Shown: positions 1-9,048, counted from the stretch's first letter. The stretch: 64,000 nt of DNA from Nocardia rhamnosiphila NBRC 108938 (GCF_000720425.1 NZ_JOAJ01000003.1:434001-498000); one strand, 5' to 3'. The notes: generated from the sequence alone by a model not told the origin. A program made the numbers and translations.

Positions 1-714
1 GCCCTCTGGCGCCGGTATTCCAAGGCCCGCGAGGCCTTCAACCGTCGCCGCGGCGCTCATTTCGCCGAACTGGATCGGGAACGGGCCGCCGCCAAGACCC
101 GCAAAGAAGAACTCTGTGTCCAGGCAGAGGAACTGTCCGAGTCCACCGATTGGCCCGGCACCGCGGCGGTGTTCCGGGAACTGCTGGTGGAATGGAAGAA
201 CGCGGGCCGGGCGCCCCGGGAAGCCGACGAGGCACTGTGGCGCCGGTTCAAGAGCGCCCAGGACGTTTTCTTCGCCGCGCGCAACGCGGCGGCCTCCGAA
301 CGTGACGCCGAGTTCGCCGATAACGCGGTCGCCAAGGAAGAACTGCTGAGCAGCTACGAACCGGCCATCGATCCCGATACCGATCTGGAAGGCGCCCGGG
401 CCGCACTGCGTGATCTGCAGGAACGCTGGGACGCCATCGGCAAGGTTCCCCGGGAGCGGATGCACGATCTCGAAGGCCGCTTGCGTGCCATCGAGAAGCG
501 TGTCCGGCAGGCCGCCGACGCCCAGTGGCGCCGCACCGACCCGGAGGCGCTGGCCCGGGCCGCGCAGTTCCGGGAGCGGGTCGCCCAGTTCGAGGAGCAG
601 GCGGCCAAGGCCACCGCCGCCGGTAAAACCCGCGATGCGGAGAAGGCTCTCGCGCAGGCACAGCAGTGGCGGGAATGGGCCGACGCGGCCGAGGGCGCGG
701 TCAGCAACCTCTGA
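1..714 (+). CDS. DUF349 domain-containing protein (5' truncated by window edge)
   Basis: The frame is open from base 1 to a TGA at 712-714, so only the C-terminal 237 residues are present. The visible protein is almost entirely charged alpha-helix. It carries repeats typical of DUF349: a pattern like [13 protein letters not shown] and later [19 protein letters not shown], each followed by a long E/K/R-rich helix. This matches the position of M. tuberculosis Rv2731, which precedes the Rv2732c and miaB homologues. The molecular function of the family is unknown, and the coiled-coil character suggests protein-protein contacts. The next gene is convergent, and a hairpin lies in the 69-bp gap. The family call is firm; the start is outside the window. 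Confidence 0.85.
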   Translation, partial: ALWRRYSKAREAFNRRRGAHFAELDRERAAAKTRKEELCVQAEELSESTDWPGTAAVFRELLVEWKNAGRAPREADEALWRRFKSAQDVFFAARNAAASERDAEFADNAVAKEELLSSYEPAIDPDTDLEGARAALRDLQERWDAIGKVPRERMHDLEGRLRAIEKRVRQAADAQWRRTDPEALARAAQFRERVAQFEEQAAKATAAGKTRDAEKALAQAQQWREWADAAEGAVSNL

Positions 715-734
715 TCGGTCCCGCGCTCGGCGAT

Positions 735-767
735 CCGTCCGCCGTGACCATCGGTCGCGGCGGACGG
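735..767. terminator. Hairpin between convergent genes
   Basis: CCGTCCGCC (735-743) pairs perfectly with GGCGGACGG (759-767), and the loop can fold further through GACC/GGTC. It lies between the convergent DUF349 gene and the membrane-protein gene. No T run follows on either strand, so it is at best a U-less bidirectional terminator of the sort proposed for high-GC actinobacteria. Confidence 0.45.
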
Positions 768-783
768 TCCGCGTCTGCGGAAG

Positions 784-1500
784 TCAGTCCTTGCCGAACC
801 GATCGCGCCGCTGCCGCTCCTCCTCGCGGGCCGCGGCCAGCCGCCGCTGTTCCTCGGCGGCCAGCTGCAGCGCGGTCCGGCTCCAGACGACCTTCACCCA
901 GTGGAAGGTCAGCACCATGATCGCCAGGGTGCCCAGCACCAGGCCGATACCGGGCCCGGAGCCCACATAGTTGTTCAGGCCCGGGGTCTGCCGGTGCCAG
1001 ATCGAGAACACCCCGAACGCGCTGGCGATCGCCGATCCGGCCACCGCGATCCACGCGAGCACCCAGCGCCGGGTCATCAGGGCCAGCAGCGAGAAACCGA
1101 TTCCGAAGATCAGCACGAACCAGACGAAGATCCGCGACGGCAACCCGACGTGTTCGGCCGCCGCCGCCTGGGAACCGAGCAGCACATCGAAACCGCGCGC
1201 GCCGCCGGTATGCGGCAACACCAGCGACAGCAGCAGCAGGAACACCGCACCGGCCACCACCATGGCGCGCACACCCGGGTCGATCTCACCCGCGATCCGG
1301 CGCTCCACCGCGTCGAGGTCTTCGCGGAATTCTTCGAACTGCTCGGTCTCGGCCGGATTCACGTGGTCCTCGTTTCCCTCGCCTGATCGGTCTCCCGGGG
1401 CCGGCGCGTCGTGTGCCGGCGGGGTCGCGTCCCGCGCATCCTCCGCCGCGCGATCCTCGTCGCGCCGGTCGTCGTCGCCGGTCCCGCTCATGTCCCGCAT
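784..1500 (-). CDS. Four-helix membrane protein, Rv2732c-like
   Basis: The protein has 238 residues. The first 75 are acidic and low-complexity (many D, E and A). Four hydrophobic segments follow at about residues 79-97, 123-142, 146-166 and 184-203, and the tail from about 205 is basic and Q/E/R-rich ([19 protein letters not shown]). It occupies the same place as M. tuberculosis Rv2732c, next to miaB and the DUF349 gene, and has no assigned function. The start overlaps the last 13 bp of miaB, so translation is probably coupled. An alternative start three codons later (ATG, Met-4) is possible. I recognise the locus by gene order rather than by a catalytic motif. Confidence 0.8.
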   Translation of the reverse strand: MRDMSGTGDDDRRDEDRAAEDARDATPPAHDAPAPGDRSGEGNEDHVNPAETEQFEEFREDLDAVERRIAGEIDPGVRAMVVAGAVFLLLLSLVLPHTGGARGFDVLLGSQAAAAEHVGLPSRIFVWFVLIFGIGFSLLALMTRRWVLAWIAVAGSAIASAFGVFSIWHRQTPGLNNYVGSGPGIGLVLGTLAIMVLTFHWVKVVWSRTALQLAAEEQRRLAAAREEERQRRDRFGKD

Positions 1501-3041
1501 CCGGTGGCACAGCCCGCCGCGACCGGTTCCGGTGCGGGCGCCCCGATCCGTGGCAGGCCGAGTCCGACACCGATCGGCGCGGTCTTCGGCGTGGTACCGG
1601 CCTCGTGCGCGTCACCGGCCCGAGTCCGGCGATGTGCCCGGATCCCGGAGTCCGCGACCAGGTGATGCGGTGCCGCGCCGGTCACCTCGACGGTGACCAG
1701 GTCGCCCGGACGGATCGGCGCGCCGGCCCCGTCGGGCCGGAAGTGCACCAGTTTCCCGTCCCGGGCCCGCCCGCTCATCCGGGCGGTCGCGGCGTTCTTC
1801 TTGCCCGCGCCGTCGGCGACCAGGAGTTCCACCTCGGTGCCGATCAGGGCGTGGTTGGCCTCCACACAGATCTGCTCCTGCAGCGCGATCAGCCGGTCGT
1901 AGCGCTCCTGGACCACCTTCTTGGGGACCTGATCGGCCATCTCCGCGGCCGGAGTGCCCGGTCGCGGGGAGTACTGGAAGGTGAAAGCGCTGGTGAACCG
2001 GGCCTGCCGCACCACGTCGAGGGTCTGCTGGAAGTCTTCCTCGGTCTCCCCCGGGAAACCGACGATGATATCGGTGGTGATCGCCGCATGCGGCATCGCC
2101 GCCCGCACCTTCTCGATGATCCCCAGATAGCGGGCCTGCCGGTAGGACCGGCGCATGGCCTTCAGCACGCGGTCCGAACCCGACTGCAGCGGCATGTGCA
2201 GCTGCGGGCAGACGTTCGGGGTCTCGGCCATCGCCTCGATCACATCGTCGGTGAACTCCGCCGGGTGCGGTGAGGTGAAGCGCACTCGTTCCAGGCCGTC
2301 GATCCCGCCGCAGGCCCGCAGCAGTTTGGCGAACGCGCCGCGATCGCGCGGCTGCCCGGGGTCGGCGAAGGAGGCACCGTAGGCGTTGACGTTCTGCCCG
2401 AGCAGCGTCACCTCCAGCACACCCTGGTCCACCAGCGCCTGCACCTCGGCCAGCACATCACCGGGGCGCCGGTCCACTTCCTTGCCGCGCAGGGCGGGCA
2501 CGATGCAGAAGGTGCAGGTGTTGTTGCAGCCGACCGAGATCGACACCCACCCGGCGTACGCCGATTCCCGGCGCGCGGGCAGGGTCGAGGGGAACGCCTC
2601 GAGCGATTCCAGGATCTCGACCTGGGCTTCGTCGTTGTGCCGGGCGCGTTCCAGCAGCACCGGCAGCGAACCGATGTTGTGGGTACCGAACACCACATCC
2701 ACCCAGGGCGCCCGGCTCAGGACCGAATCGCGGTCCTTCTGGGCCAGGCAACCGCCGACCGCGATCTGCATACCGGGCCGGGACGCCTTGATCGGCGCGA
2801 GATGGCCGAGGGTTCCGTACAGCTTGTTGTCCGCGTTCTCCCGCACCGCGCAGGTGTTGAAGACCACCAGATCGGCCGTCGCGCCGGGCGCGGCCTTCCG
2901 ATAGCCCGCATCCTCGAGCAGCCCGGACAAGCGTTCGGAATCGTGCACGTTCATCTGGCAACCGAAGGTGCGGACCTCGTAACTGCGCGCGCCGATCGAC
3001 TCGAGCCGGGTGGGGAGCGCTACCTGTCCGATCGAATCCAC
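1488..3041 (-). CDS. miaB: tRNA-2-methylthio-N6-dimethylallyladenosine synthase MiaB
   Basis: This radical-SAM methylthiotransferase adds the 2-methylthio group to i6A37 in tRNAs that read UNN codons. The N-terminal UPF0004 domain shows its three cluster cysteines in [22 protein letters not shown] and GGCLAQK. The radical-SAM triad is CNNTCTFC, and a TRAM domain closes the protein at about residues 390-455. I chose the GTG at 3041 ([10 protein letters not shown]), giving 517 residues. The frame stays open upstream to 3260, but that part is Arg/Pro/Gly-rich and unlike the family. The gene is divergent from gluA across a 309-bp region and overlaps the Rv2732c-like gene by 13 bp, so the two are likely co-transcribed. 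Confidence 0.95.
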   Translation of the reverse strand: MDSIGQVALPTRLESIGARSYEVRTFGCQMNVHDSERLSGLLEDAGYRKAAPGATADLVVFNTCAVRENADNKLYGTLGHLAPIKASRPGMQIAVGGCLAQKDRDSVLSRAPWVDVVFGTHNIGSLPVLLERARHNDEAQVEILESLEAFPSTLPARRESAYAGWVSISVGCNNTCTFCIVPALRGKEVDRRPGDVLAEVQALVDQGVLEVTLLGQNVNAYGASFADPGQPRDRGAFAKLLRACGGIDGLERVRFTSPHPAEFTDDVIEAMAETPNVCPQLHMPLQSGSDRVLKAMRRSYRQARYLGIIEKVRAAMPHAAITTDIIVGFPGETEEDFQQTLDVVRQARFTSAFTFQYSPRPGTPAAEMADQVPKKVVQERYDRLIALQEQICVEANHALIGTEVELLVADGAGKKNAATARMSGRARDGKLVHFRPDGAGAPIRPGDLVTVEVTGAAPHHLVADSGIRAHRRTRAGDAHEAGTTPKTAPIGVGLGLPRIGAPAPEPVAAGCATGCGT

Positions 3042-3270
3042 GCGTCCAGGGTACGGGCCGCCGTCCGGGCGTTTTCCGGCAGATCCGCACCTCCCGTCAC
3101 AACGGCCCGGCCCGGCCCGTCCACGACCGCGCGCAGGTGGCGCGCCCGCCGTGGCCCTTCCCACATATGGGGAATCGGCCGATCGGTCCGCCGGTATCGC
3201 CCCGTCGGCCCCGCGGCGGGCAAATCCCGGCCGAGCGAACGGATTACAGCGGATGACCACCGGGTTAAAC

Positions 3271-3335
3271 CCGAATTTCGGCTCGGTGTGGCGCCGGGGA
3301 GTGTCGCCGAAAGGCTCGCAAAACCGAAATTTCGG
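3271..3335 (+). promoter_or_regulatory. Two palindromic sites upstream of gluA
   Basis: CCGAATTTCGG at 3271-3281 and CCGAAATTTCGG at 3324-3335 sit in the miaB-gluA divergent region. Their starts are 53 bp apart, close to five helical turns. The second ends 15 bp before the gluA ATG. Both share the flank AACCCGAATTTCGGCT / AACCGAAATTTCGGCT. They do not look like AmtR boxes or GlnR boxes as I know them, so the cognate regulator is unknown. The remainder of this 309-bp gap shows nothing I can name. Confidence 0.5.
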
Positions 3336-3350
3336 CTTAAGGTCAGTTCC

Positions 3351-4136
3351 ATGACCGACACCGACGCCGACACGCCAGAGGCGGCCGGCGACATTACTGC
3401 TGTGCCCATGATCACCCTACGCGCCGTCGACAAGCACTTCGGTGCCCTGCACGTGCTGCGCGATATCAACCTCGAGGTGCCCCGTGGGCAGGTCGTGATC
3501 GTGCTCGGACCGTCGGGCTCCGGGAAATCCACGCTCTGCCGCACCATCAACCGGCTGGAGCCGATCGATTCGGGAGAGATCAGCGTCGACGGAGTGCCGC
3601 TGCCGGCCGAGGGTCGCGCCCTCGCCGCCCTGCGCGCCGATGTCGGCATGGTCTTCCAGTCGTTCAACCTCTTCGCGCACAAGACGATCGTGGACAACGT
3701 GATGCTCGCGCCGTTGAAGGTGCGCGGAGCCAAGAAGGACGAGGCCCGCCGGCACGCCATGGAACTGCTGGAGCGGGTCGGTATCGCCAATCAGGCCGAC
3801 AAGTACCCCGCCCAGCTCTCCGGCGGTCAGCAGCAGCGCGTCGCCATTGCCCGGGCCCTGGCCATGAACCCCAAGGTCATGCTGTTCGACGAGCCGACCT
3901 CGGCTCTCGACCCGGAGATGGTCAACGAAGTCCTCGATGTAATGGTTTCGCTGGCCAAAGAGGGCATGACCATGCTGGTGGTAACCCATGAGATGGGCTT
4001 CGCCCGCCGTGCCGGCGATCGGGTGTTGTTCATGGCCGACGGCCAGGTGGTCGAGGACACCGACCCGGAAACATTCTTCAGCGCACCGAAGTCCGATCGT
4101 GCCAAGGACTTCCTGGGCAAGATTCTCAGTCACTGA
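3351..4136 (+). CDS. gluA: Glutamate-type ABC transporter ATP-binding protein
   Basis: The cytoplasmic ATPase of a polar amino acid importer. It has Walker [10 protein letters not shown], signature LSGGQQQR, Walker [13 protein letters not shown] and switch histidine in VVTHEMG, in the usual order. From ATG 3351 it has 261 residues; a second in-frame ATG at 3408 ([12 protein letters not shown]) would remove a 19-residue acidic leader absent from many homologues. The order ATPase, binding lipoprotein, two permeases matches gluABCD of corynebacteria and mycobacteria, so glutamate or a related dicarboxylic amino acid is the likely substrate. Two palindromes just upstream are probable regulatory sites. 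Confidence 0.92.
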   Translation: MTDTDADTPEAAGDITAVPMITLRAVDKHFGALHVLRDINLEVPRGQVVIVLGPSGSGKSTLCRTINRLEPIDSGEISVDGVPLPAEGRALAALRADVGMVFQSFNLFAHKTIVDNVMLAPLKVRGAKKDEARRHAMELLERVGIANQADKYPAQLSGGQQQRVAIARALAMNPKVMLFDEPTSALDPEMVNEVLDVMVSLAKEGMTMLVVTHEMGFARRAGDRVLFMADGQVVEDTDPETFFSAPKSDRAKDFLGKILSH

Positions 4137-4207
4137 ATCTGCCCGGCGGATAGATAGGCACAAACTCGACGGCATCGCGCCGTCGAGGAGATGAGGGAAG
4201 GAAACCG

Positions 4208-5047
4208 ATGAGGATCAACCGAGCACTCCGCATCGCGGTCGGCGCGGTCGCGGTGGCCGTCACCGCCGCCACCACCGCGGCCTGTGGCGGCGGCAGCGAC
4301 AAGACCGCGCTGGAGAACGCCCAGGAGGGCGAGCTCACCATCGGCATCAAATACGATCAGCCCGGTCTGGGCCTGCGTAACACCGACGGGACCTACAGCG
4401 GCTTCGATGTCGAGGTGGCCAAGTACGTGGCCTCGAAACTCGGCGTCCAGCCGGACGGCATCACCTTCAAGGAAGCCCCCTCCGCGCAGCGCGAAACCCT
4501 GATCGAGAACGGGCAGGTCGATTTCGTGGTCGCCACCTATTCGATCACCGACGCGCGCAAGGAGAAGGTCGATTTCGCCGGCCCCTACTACGTCGCGGGG
4601 CAGAGCCTGCTGGTGCGGGCCGACAACAACGATGTCACCGGCCCGGAGAGCCTCAAAGGCAAGACGGTGTGCTCGGTGACCGGTTCCACGCCCGCGCAGA
4701 ACATCCAGAAGAAGTACCCCGACACCCAGCTGCAGACCTACGACACCTACTCGCTGTGCCTCGAGGGTCTGAACAGTGGTGCCGTCGCGGCGGTGACCAC
4801 CGATGACATCATCCTGGCCGGTTACGCGTCGCAGTCGCCCGGCAAGTACAAGGTCGTCGGCGAGAAGTTCACCACCGAGAACTACGGGATCGGCCTGAAG
4901 AAGGGCGATCAGGACACTCGCAACAAGATCAACGACGCGATCGAGGAAATGATCAGCTCGGGCGCCTGGGACACCGCGTTCCAGGAGACGGTCGGTAAGG
5001 CCGCGAGCTACGAGACCCCGCAGGCCCCGCAGGTGGACCGGTACTGA
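4208..5047 (+). CDS. gluB: Glutamate-type substrate-binding lipoprotein
   Basis: The extracytoplasmic solute-binding protein (SBP_bac_3 family) of the transporter, 279 residues. A signal peptide (MRINRALRIAV...) ends in a lipobox (TTAAC-GG), with the lipidated cysteine at about residue 26. The mature part begins the SBP fold at GELTIGIKYDQPGLG and contains NGQVDFVVATYSITDAR, a typical motif of amino-acid-binding proteins. A strong ribosome site (GAGGGAAGG) lies 6-7 nt before the ATG. The gap from gluA is 71 bp. A 36-bp perfect palindrome follows the stop and probably lets this gene be expressed above the permeases. Confidence 0.92.
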   Translation: MRINRALRIAVGAVAVAVTAATTAACGGGSDKTALENAQEGELTIGIKYDQPGLGLRNTDGTYSGFDVEVAKYVASKLGVQPDGITFKEAPSAQRETLIENGQVDFVVATYSITDARKEKVDFAGPYYVAGQSLLVRADNNDVTGPESLKGKTVCSVTGSTPAQNIQKKYPDTQLQTYDTYSLCLEGLNSGAVAAVTTDDIILAGYASQSPGKYKVVGEKFTTENYGIGLKKGDQDTRNKINDAIEEMISSGAWDTAFQETVGKAASYETPQAPQVDRY

Positions 5048-5056
5048 CCACCGCAT

Positions 5057-5092
5057 CGGAGGGCCGGGCCGCGATCGCGGCCCGGCCCTCCG
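5057..5092. repeat. 36-bp perfect palindrome between gluB and gluC
   Basis: The 18-nt arms 5057-5074 and 5075-5092 are exact reverse complements (CGGAGGGCCGGGCCGCGA and its complement), so the RNA forms a stem of about 16 bp with a GATC turn. It lies 10 bp after the gluB stop and 39 bp before the gluC GTG. There is no T run. In binding-protein-dependent transporters such intercistronic stems commonly protect the upstream message or cause partial termination. Confidence 0.7.
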
Positions 5093-5131
5093 GTCCGGGC
5101 CCATCCTGCCGATCGGAGGCACGCAACCACC

Positions 5132-5812
5132 GTGTTCGATTTGATCTCTGAATACGACACCCAGTTGCTCGAAGCATTCTGGATGACCATAAAACTGACC
5201 GTGTTCTCGGCGGTGGGTTCCCTGGTGCTGGGTACCGTTGTCGCCGGAATGCGGGTATCGCCGGTCCCGGTGGCCCGCTGGGTCGGCACGGCCTATGTGA
5301 CCGTGTTCCGCAACACCCCGCTCACCCTCATCCTGGTGTTCTGCTCCCTGGGCCTGTACTCCACCCTCGGAATGAACCTGGCCTCCGAGGGCCCCACCTC
5401 GCTGGCCGACAACAACTTCCGCTGGGCCGTGATCGGCCTGAGCGTATACACGGCGGCATTCGTCTGCGAATCACTGCGGGCCGGTATCAACACCGTGCCG
5501 ATGGGCCAGTCGGAGGCCGGCCGCTCGCTGGGGCTCGGCTTCCTGCAGAATCTGCGGATCATCGTGCTGCCCCAGGCGTTCCGCTCGGTAATCGCCCCAC
5601 TGGGCAGTGTGTTCATCGCGCTGACCAAGAATACGACCGTGGCCTCCGCGATCAGCGTCGCCGAGGCGTCGTTCCTGATGAAGAACATGATCGAAACCGA
5701 AGCGGCGCTGCTGGCCATCGGCCTGATCTTCACGCTCGGTTTCGTGATCCTGACGCTGCCCGCCGGCCTGCTGTTCGGACATCTGGCCAAACGATTCGAG
5801 GTGGCCCGATGA
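5132..5812 (+). CDS. gluC: Glutamate-type ABC transporter permease
   Basis: An inner-membrane permease of the HisM/GltK type, 226 residues, with about five hydrophobic segments. The EAA motif lies in EAGRSLGLGFLQNLRIIVLPQ, with the conserved G and the following LPQAF. The GTG start at 5132 is chosen because MFDLISEYDTQLLEAF directly precedes the first transmembrane helix. The stop codon overlaps a 22-codon reading frame that runs to the gluD start. It pairs with gluD to form the heterodimeric channel served by gluA. Confidence 0.9.
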   Translation: MFDLISEYDTQLLEAFWMTIKLTVFSAVGSLVLGTVVAGMRVSPVPVARWVGTAYVTVFRNTPLTLILVFCSLGLYSTLGMNLASEGPTSLADNNFRWAVIGLSVYTAAFVCESLRAGINTVPMGQSEAGRSLGLGFLQNLRIIVLPQAFRSVIAPLGSVFIALTKNTTVASAISVAEASFLMKNMIETEAALLAIGLIFTLGFVILTLPAGLLFGHLAKRFEVAR

Positions 5813-5877
5813 TGCGAAACCTCCGCCCTTGCGGCCTCCGCGGACCGCATGAAACCGCTCTGTGGGAGGCTTTCTGA
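5809..5877 (+). CDS. 22-codon reading frame bridging gluC and gluD
   Basis: ATG at 5809 overlaps the gluC stop (ATGA), and the frame ends with a TGA at 5875-5877 that overlaps the gluD ATG (TGATG). The peptide would be MMRNLRPCGLRGPHETALWEAF. Stop-start overlaps at both ends suggest ribosomes could pass from gluC to gluD through it. It may equally be chance in a 64-bp spacer. No homologue is known to me. Confidence 0.3.
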   Translation: MMRNLRPCGLRGPHETALWEAF

Positions 5878-6767
5878 TGCGCCAGGCTTCTGTTCTGTAC
5901 GACGCACCGGGTCCCGCCGCCCGCATTCGCAATATCGTCTACTCGATCATGGTCTTCGTGGTGGTCGTGGCCGCGGGGTGGTTCGTCTACCGCGGCTTCG
6001 CCGACAAAGGCCAGTTCACGGCCGAGAAATGGGAGCCGTTCCTGGACGGGGCGGTCTGGAGCACCTACATCCTGCCCGGCCTGCGCGGCACGGTGGTCGC
6101 CGCGCTGCTGTCCATTGTGTTCGCTCTGGTGATCGGGATGATCTTCGGTATCGCCCGGCTGTCGGATCACCGCTGGGTGCGCTGGACGGCGGGCACGATC
6201 GTCGAGATCGCCCGCGCCGTCCCGGTGCTGATCCTGATGATCTTCCTGTTCGCTCTGTACTCCGAATACGACCTCTTCGAATCCGAGTACCTGGCGTTGG
6301 GCGCCGTGGTGACGGCACTGACCATCTACAACGGGTCGGTGATCGCCGAGATCGTGCGCGCCGGCATCCTGTCGCTGCCCAAGGGGCAGACCGAGGCCGG
6401 GGTGGCGCTGGGTCTGCGCAAGGGCCAGCTGATGCGGCTCATCCTGCTCCCGCAGGCGATCACGGCGATGTTGCCGGCCCTGATCTCCCAGATGGTGGTC
6501 GCGCTGAAGGATTCGGCACTGGGCTATGTGATCACCTACGAGGAGGTCGTTCGCAGCGCCCAGCAGCTCGGCGCGGCGGAATCCAATACGATTCCCGCGC
6601 TCATCGTGGTCGCGATCATCATGATCGTGCTCAACGTGCTGCTCTCGACGATCGCCACCGGACTGGAGAAACGCCTACGGTCGGGCCGCCGCAAACGTGG
6701 CGGCGCGGTCGTGGCGGCCGATTCGGTCATCGCCGACGCTGTTCCCGGAGTGGACATCACCAAGTAG
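5877..6767 (+). CDS. gluD: Glutamate-type ABC transporter permease
   Basis: The second permease, 296 residues from ATG 5877, which has GGGAGG 7 nt upstream; the in-frame GTG at 5862 overlaps that site and is rejected. The EAA-type loop is in GQTEAGVALGLRKGQLMRLI followed by LPQAITAMLPAL. There are about five to six transmembrane helices, and a basic C-terminal tail (EKRLRSGRRKRGG) on the cytoplasmic side. It completes the gluABCD operon. A 12-bp perfect hairpin begins 5 bp after the stop. Confidence 0.9.
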   Translation: MRQASVLYDAPGPAARIRNIVYSIMVFVVVVAAGWFVYRGFADKGQFTAEKWEPFLDGAVWSTYILPGLRGTVVAALLSIVFALVIGMIFGIARLSDHRWVRWTAGTIVEIARAVPVLILMIFLFALYSEYDLFESEYLALGAVVTALTIYNGSVIAEIVRAGILSLPKGQTEAGVALGLRKGQLMRLILLPQAITAMLPALISQMVVALKDSALGYVITYEEVVRSAQQLGAAESNTIPALIVVAIIMIVLNVLLSTIATGLEKRLRSGRRKRGGAVVAADSVIADAVPGVDITK

Positions 6768-6771
6768 TCCG

Positions 6772-6806
6772 CCGCTGTGCCGGCCTCGCGGGGTCCGGCA
6801 CAGCGG
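6772..6806 (+). terminator. U-less hairpin after gluABCD
   Basis: CCGCTGTGCCGG (6772-6783) and CCGGCACAGCGG (6795-6806) form a perfect 12-bp stem with an 11-nt loop, 5 bp after the gluD stop. No T run follows, so termination is inferred from position and stem strength alone. Confidence 0.55.
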
Positions 6807-6857
6807 ATCGTCGGCAAGAAACCACCACGCGAAGGGGAGCCGGGCCGGCCGAGATCC

Positions 6858-7076
6858 TCATAGGGCCTGCCCGCACCGCGTCGGGTACCCCGACCCCGGC
6901 GCTCGACTTCGTGCCGGCTCGACCAGGAGACCGGGCGATTTCCGGATGTCGATCGCGTTCGACCGGCGGCCGAACTCGAGCAGCACCTCGGCCGCCCGGG
7001 CGGCGGACGTGGCACCGCGACCGGAGAGGGCGATGGACGGCACTCCGCCGACCACAATCCTGCGTTCTGGGTCCAA
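6858..7076 (-). CDS. Unrecognised 72-codon reading frame in the gluD-recX gap
   Basis: The 380-bp gap between gluD and recX holds two terminator-like hairpins and this frame. It would encode 72 residues beginning MDPERRIVVGGVPSIALSGR. The composition is reasonable for a protein (a V/I/A-rich first half), but I recognise no family and see no ribosome site. It could be a decayed gene or chance in high-GC DNA. I see nothing else in the gap. Confidence 0.2.
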   Translation of the reverse strand: MDPERRIVVGGVPSIALSGRGATSAARAAEVLLEFGRRSNAIDIRKSPGLLVEPARSRAPGSGYPTRCGQAL

Positions 7077-7094
7077 CTCCGCTTCGGAGGCCGG

Positions 7095-7117
7095 CCCCGG
7101 TCTTCACGAGACCGGGG
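7095..7117 (-). terminator. Hairpin downstream of recX
   Basis: CCCCGGTCT (7095-7103) and AGACCGGGG (7109-7117) form a perfect 9-bp stem with a 5-nt loop, 31 nt beyond the recX stop in the direction of transcription. There is no T run. It probably ends the recA-recX transcript. Confidence 0.45.
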
Positions 7118-7147
7118 ACGCCGCGGTTGATCGGCGCGAGGCACCGC

Positions 7148-7855
7148 TCAATCCGGCGGCGCGTCCTCGTCGCCGAACCCGGCGGCCTCGTATTCGGACT
7201 TGACCACCGCGAAGGCCACCGAATGCCCGTAACCGCGCCGGGCGAGCATTCCGACCAGCCGCCGGATGGACTTCTCCCGGTCCAGCCCCGCCGGCAGGCT
7301 CCGCAGTTTGCGGCGCACCAGTTCGGTGGCGCGCTCGTATTCGTCGTCGGCCGTGACGGTGTCCAGCGCGGCCGCGGAGTCCTCCTGCGAAACTCCCTTA
7401 CGCCGCAGCTCCTGCTCCAGCGCACGCCGCCCCTTCCCGGAGAAACCGTGCCGCTGCCGTACCCACTGCCGCGCGAAATCGGCGTCGTCGATCAGCCCGA
7501 CCTCGGCCAGCCGGCCGAGGGCCTGCTGGGTCACCTCGAACGAGTACCCCTTGGCGGACAACCGCTGCGCGAGCTCGGCTCGGCTACGGGCGCGAACGGC
7601 CAGTAACCGCAGGGCGGCCTCTTTCGCCTGTTCCAGGCCGCCCTGCGCGTCGTCGCCGGGGCGTCCGTCGGTCGGCGCGTCGACCGGTGAACGGGGGTCG
7701 GCCGGCCGAGCCCGCTGCGGATCGGGCTCGGCCGGCCGTGGACTCCGGGCGGGATCGGTGGCCACGCCCCCGGCCGCCAGGAGTTCGTCGAGTCGGCGCC
7801 GCATCTGCGCCACCGGATCGGTGGCCTCGGTGCGCGCCCCGGACCGTTCGTCCAT
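7148..7855 (-). CDS. recX: Regulatory protein RecX
   Basis: RecX binds RecA filaments and limits recombinase activity. The protein has 235 residues. About 75 N-terminal residues are low-complexity and rich in P, D and R. The three-helix RecX repeats follow, seen in AALRLLAVRARSRAELAQRL, VGLIDDADFARQWVRQR and the final segment KSIRRLVGMLARRGYGHSV. The gene starts 4 bp after the recA stop, the normal actinobacterial recA-recX arrangement, so it should share the LexA-controlled promoter before recA. Confidence 0.93.
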   Translation of the reverse strand: MDERSGARTEATDPVAQMRRRLDELLAAGGVATDPARSPRPAEPDPQRARPADPRSPVDAPTDGRPGDDAQGGLEQAKEAALRLLAVRARSRAELAQRLSAKGYSFEVTQQALGRLAEVGLIDDADFARQWVRQRHGFSGKGRRALEQELRRKGVSQEDSAAALDTVTADDEYERATELVRRKLRSLPAGLDREKSIRRLVGMLARRGYGHSVAFAVVKSEYEAAGFGDEDAPPD

Positions 7856-7859
7856 CGGG

Positions 7860-8897
7860 TCAGAAATCGGCCGGGGTCTCTTCCGTCGCGGTCACATCGG
7901 CACCGATCCCCAGCTTTTCCTTGATCTTCTTCTCGACCTCGTCCCGGATATCGGTGTTCTCCAGGAGGAATTTACGGGCATTCTCCTTACCCTGGCCGAG
8001 CTGATCGCCCTCGTAGGTGTACCAGGAGCCGGATTTGCGGATGAACCCGTGCTCCACCCCCATATCGATCAGCGAGCCCTCCTTCGAAATTCCGTGTCCG
8101 TACAGAATGTCGAATTCGGCCTGTTTGAACGGCGGGGAGACCTTGTTCTTCACGACCTTGACCCGGGTCCGGTTACCGACCGCGTCACTCCCGTCCTTCA
8201 GGGTTTCGATACGGCGCACATCCAGCCGCACGGACGCGTAGAACTTCAGCGCCTTACCACCCGTGGTGGTTTCGGGGGACCCGAACATGACGCCGATCTT
8301 CTCGCGCAGCTGGTTGATGAAGATGGCGGTGGTGCCGGAATTGTTCAGGGCACTGGTCATCTTGCGCAGCGCCTGGCTCATCAGGCGGGCCTGGAGGCCG
8401 ACGTGGCTGTCACCCATTTCGCCCTCGATTTCGGCACGGGGCACCAGGGCGGCCACCGAGTCGATGACGATGATGTCGATGGCTCCGGAGCGGACCAGCA
8501 TATCGGCGATTTCCAGGGCCTGTTCACCGGTATCGGGCTGGGACACCAGCAGCGCGTCGGTATCGACACCGAGTTTGGCGGCGTAATCGGGGTCGAGTGC
8601 ATGCTCGGCGTCGATGAAGGCCGCGACTCCTCCGGCGGCCTGCGCATTGGCGACCGCGTGCAGCGCGACCGTGGTCTTACCGGAGGATTCCGGGCCGTAG
8701 ATCTCCACGACGCGGCCGCGGGGCAGACCGCCGATACCCAGTGCGACGTCGAGCGCGATGGAACCGGTCGGGATCACCGAGACCGGCTGACGGGCTTCTT
8801 CACCGAGGCGCATCACCGCCCCCTTGCCGAAACTCTTCTCGACCTGCGCGAGCGCGAGTTCGAGCGCTTTGTCGCGGTCATAGGGCTGTGGCGCCAT
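7860..8897 (-). CDS. recA: Recombinase A, without intein
   Basis: The DNA strand-exchange ATPase and LexA co-protease, 345 residues from ATG 8897 (GGGGAG ribosome site 6-7 nt upstream; an upstream in-frame ATG at 8915 lacks one). Walker A is GPESSGKT, Walker B is [12 protein letters not shown], and the DNA-binding loop 2 region [20 protein letters not shown] is uninterrupted. M. tuberculosis RecA carries an intein; here the frame is continuous and of normal bacterial length. The acidic tail is short. A LexA box lies about 92 bp upstream. Confidence 0.98.
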   Translation of the reverse strand: MAPQPYDRDKALELALAQVEKSFGKGAVMRLGEEARQPVSVIPTGSIALDVALGIGGLPRGRVVEIYGPESSGKTTVALHAVANAQAAGGVAAFIDAEHALDPDYAAKLGVDTDALLVSQPDTGEQALEIADMLVRSGAIDIIVIDSVAALVPRAEIEGEMGDSHVGLQARLMSQALRKMTSALNNSGTTAIFINQLREKIGVMFGSPETTTGGKALKFYASVRLDVRRIETLKDGSDAVGNRTRVKVVKNKVSPPFKQAEFDILYGHGISKEGSLIDMGVEHGFIRKSGSWYTYEGDQLGQGKENARKFLLENTDIRDEVEKKIKEKLGIGADVTATEETPADF

Positions 8898-8988
8898 CGT
8901 GACTCCCCTTTTCACCGGGTGGTAGGTAGGTGGTGTGGTTGGCGCCCACAGTAGAGGGCGGCACCGACAAGTTCCGGCCTCAGCCTAG

Positions 8989-9004
8989 ACGAACAGGTGT
9001 TCGA
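8989..9004 (-). promoter_or_regulatory. LexA (SOS) box upstream of recA
   Basis: ACGAACAGGTGTTCGA matches the actinobacterial LexA operator TCGAAC-N4-GTTCGA at 11 of 12 defined positions. It lies 92-107 bp before the recA start codon, where SOS boxes occur in mycobacterial recA promoters. It predicts DNA-damage induction of recA-recX. Confidence 0.85.
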
Positions 9005-9048
9005 GTCAAGCGACGTGGCCGCGCGCCACGGCCCCCCGGCACACCGGT

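Noticed and set aside
3042..3260. Possible N-terminal extension of MiaB
   Set aside because: The frame is open, but it is Arg/Pro/Gly-rich and unlike the family. A GTG at 3041 fits the known N terminus.
3990..4005. Short match to the 61-bp repeat core (GGATGGGCT-like) inside gluA
   Set aside because: It is a brief match within conserved coding sequence (EMGFARR) and is coincidental.
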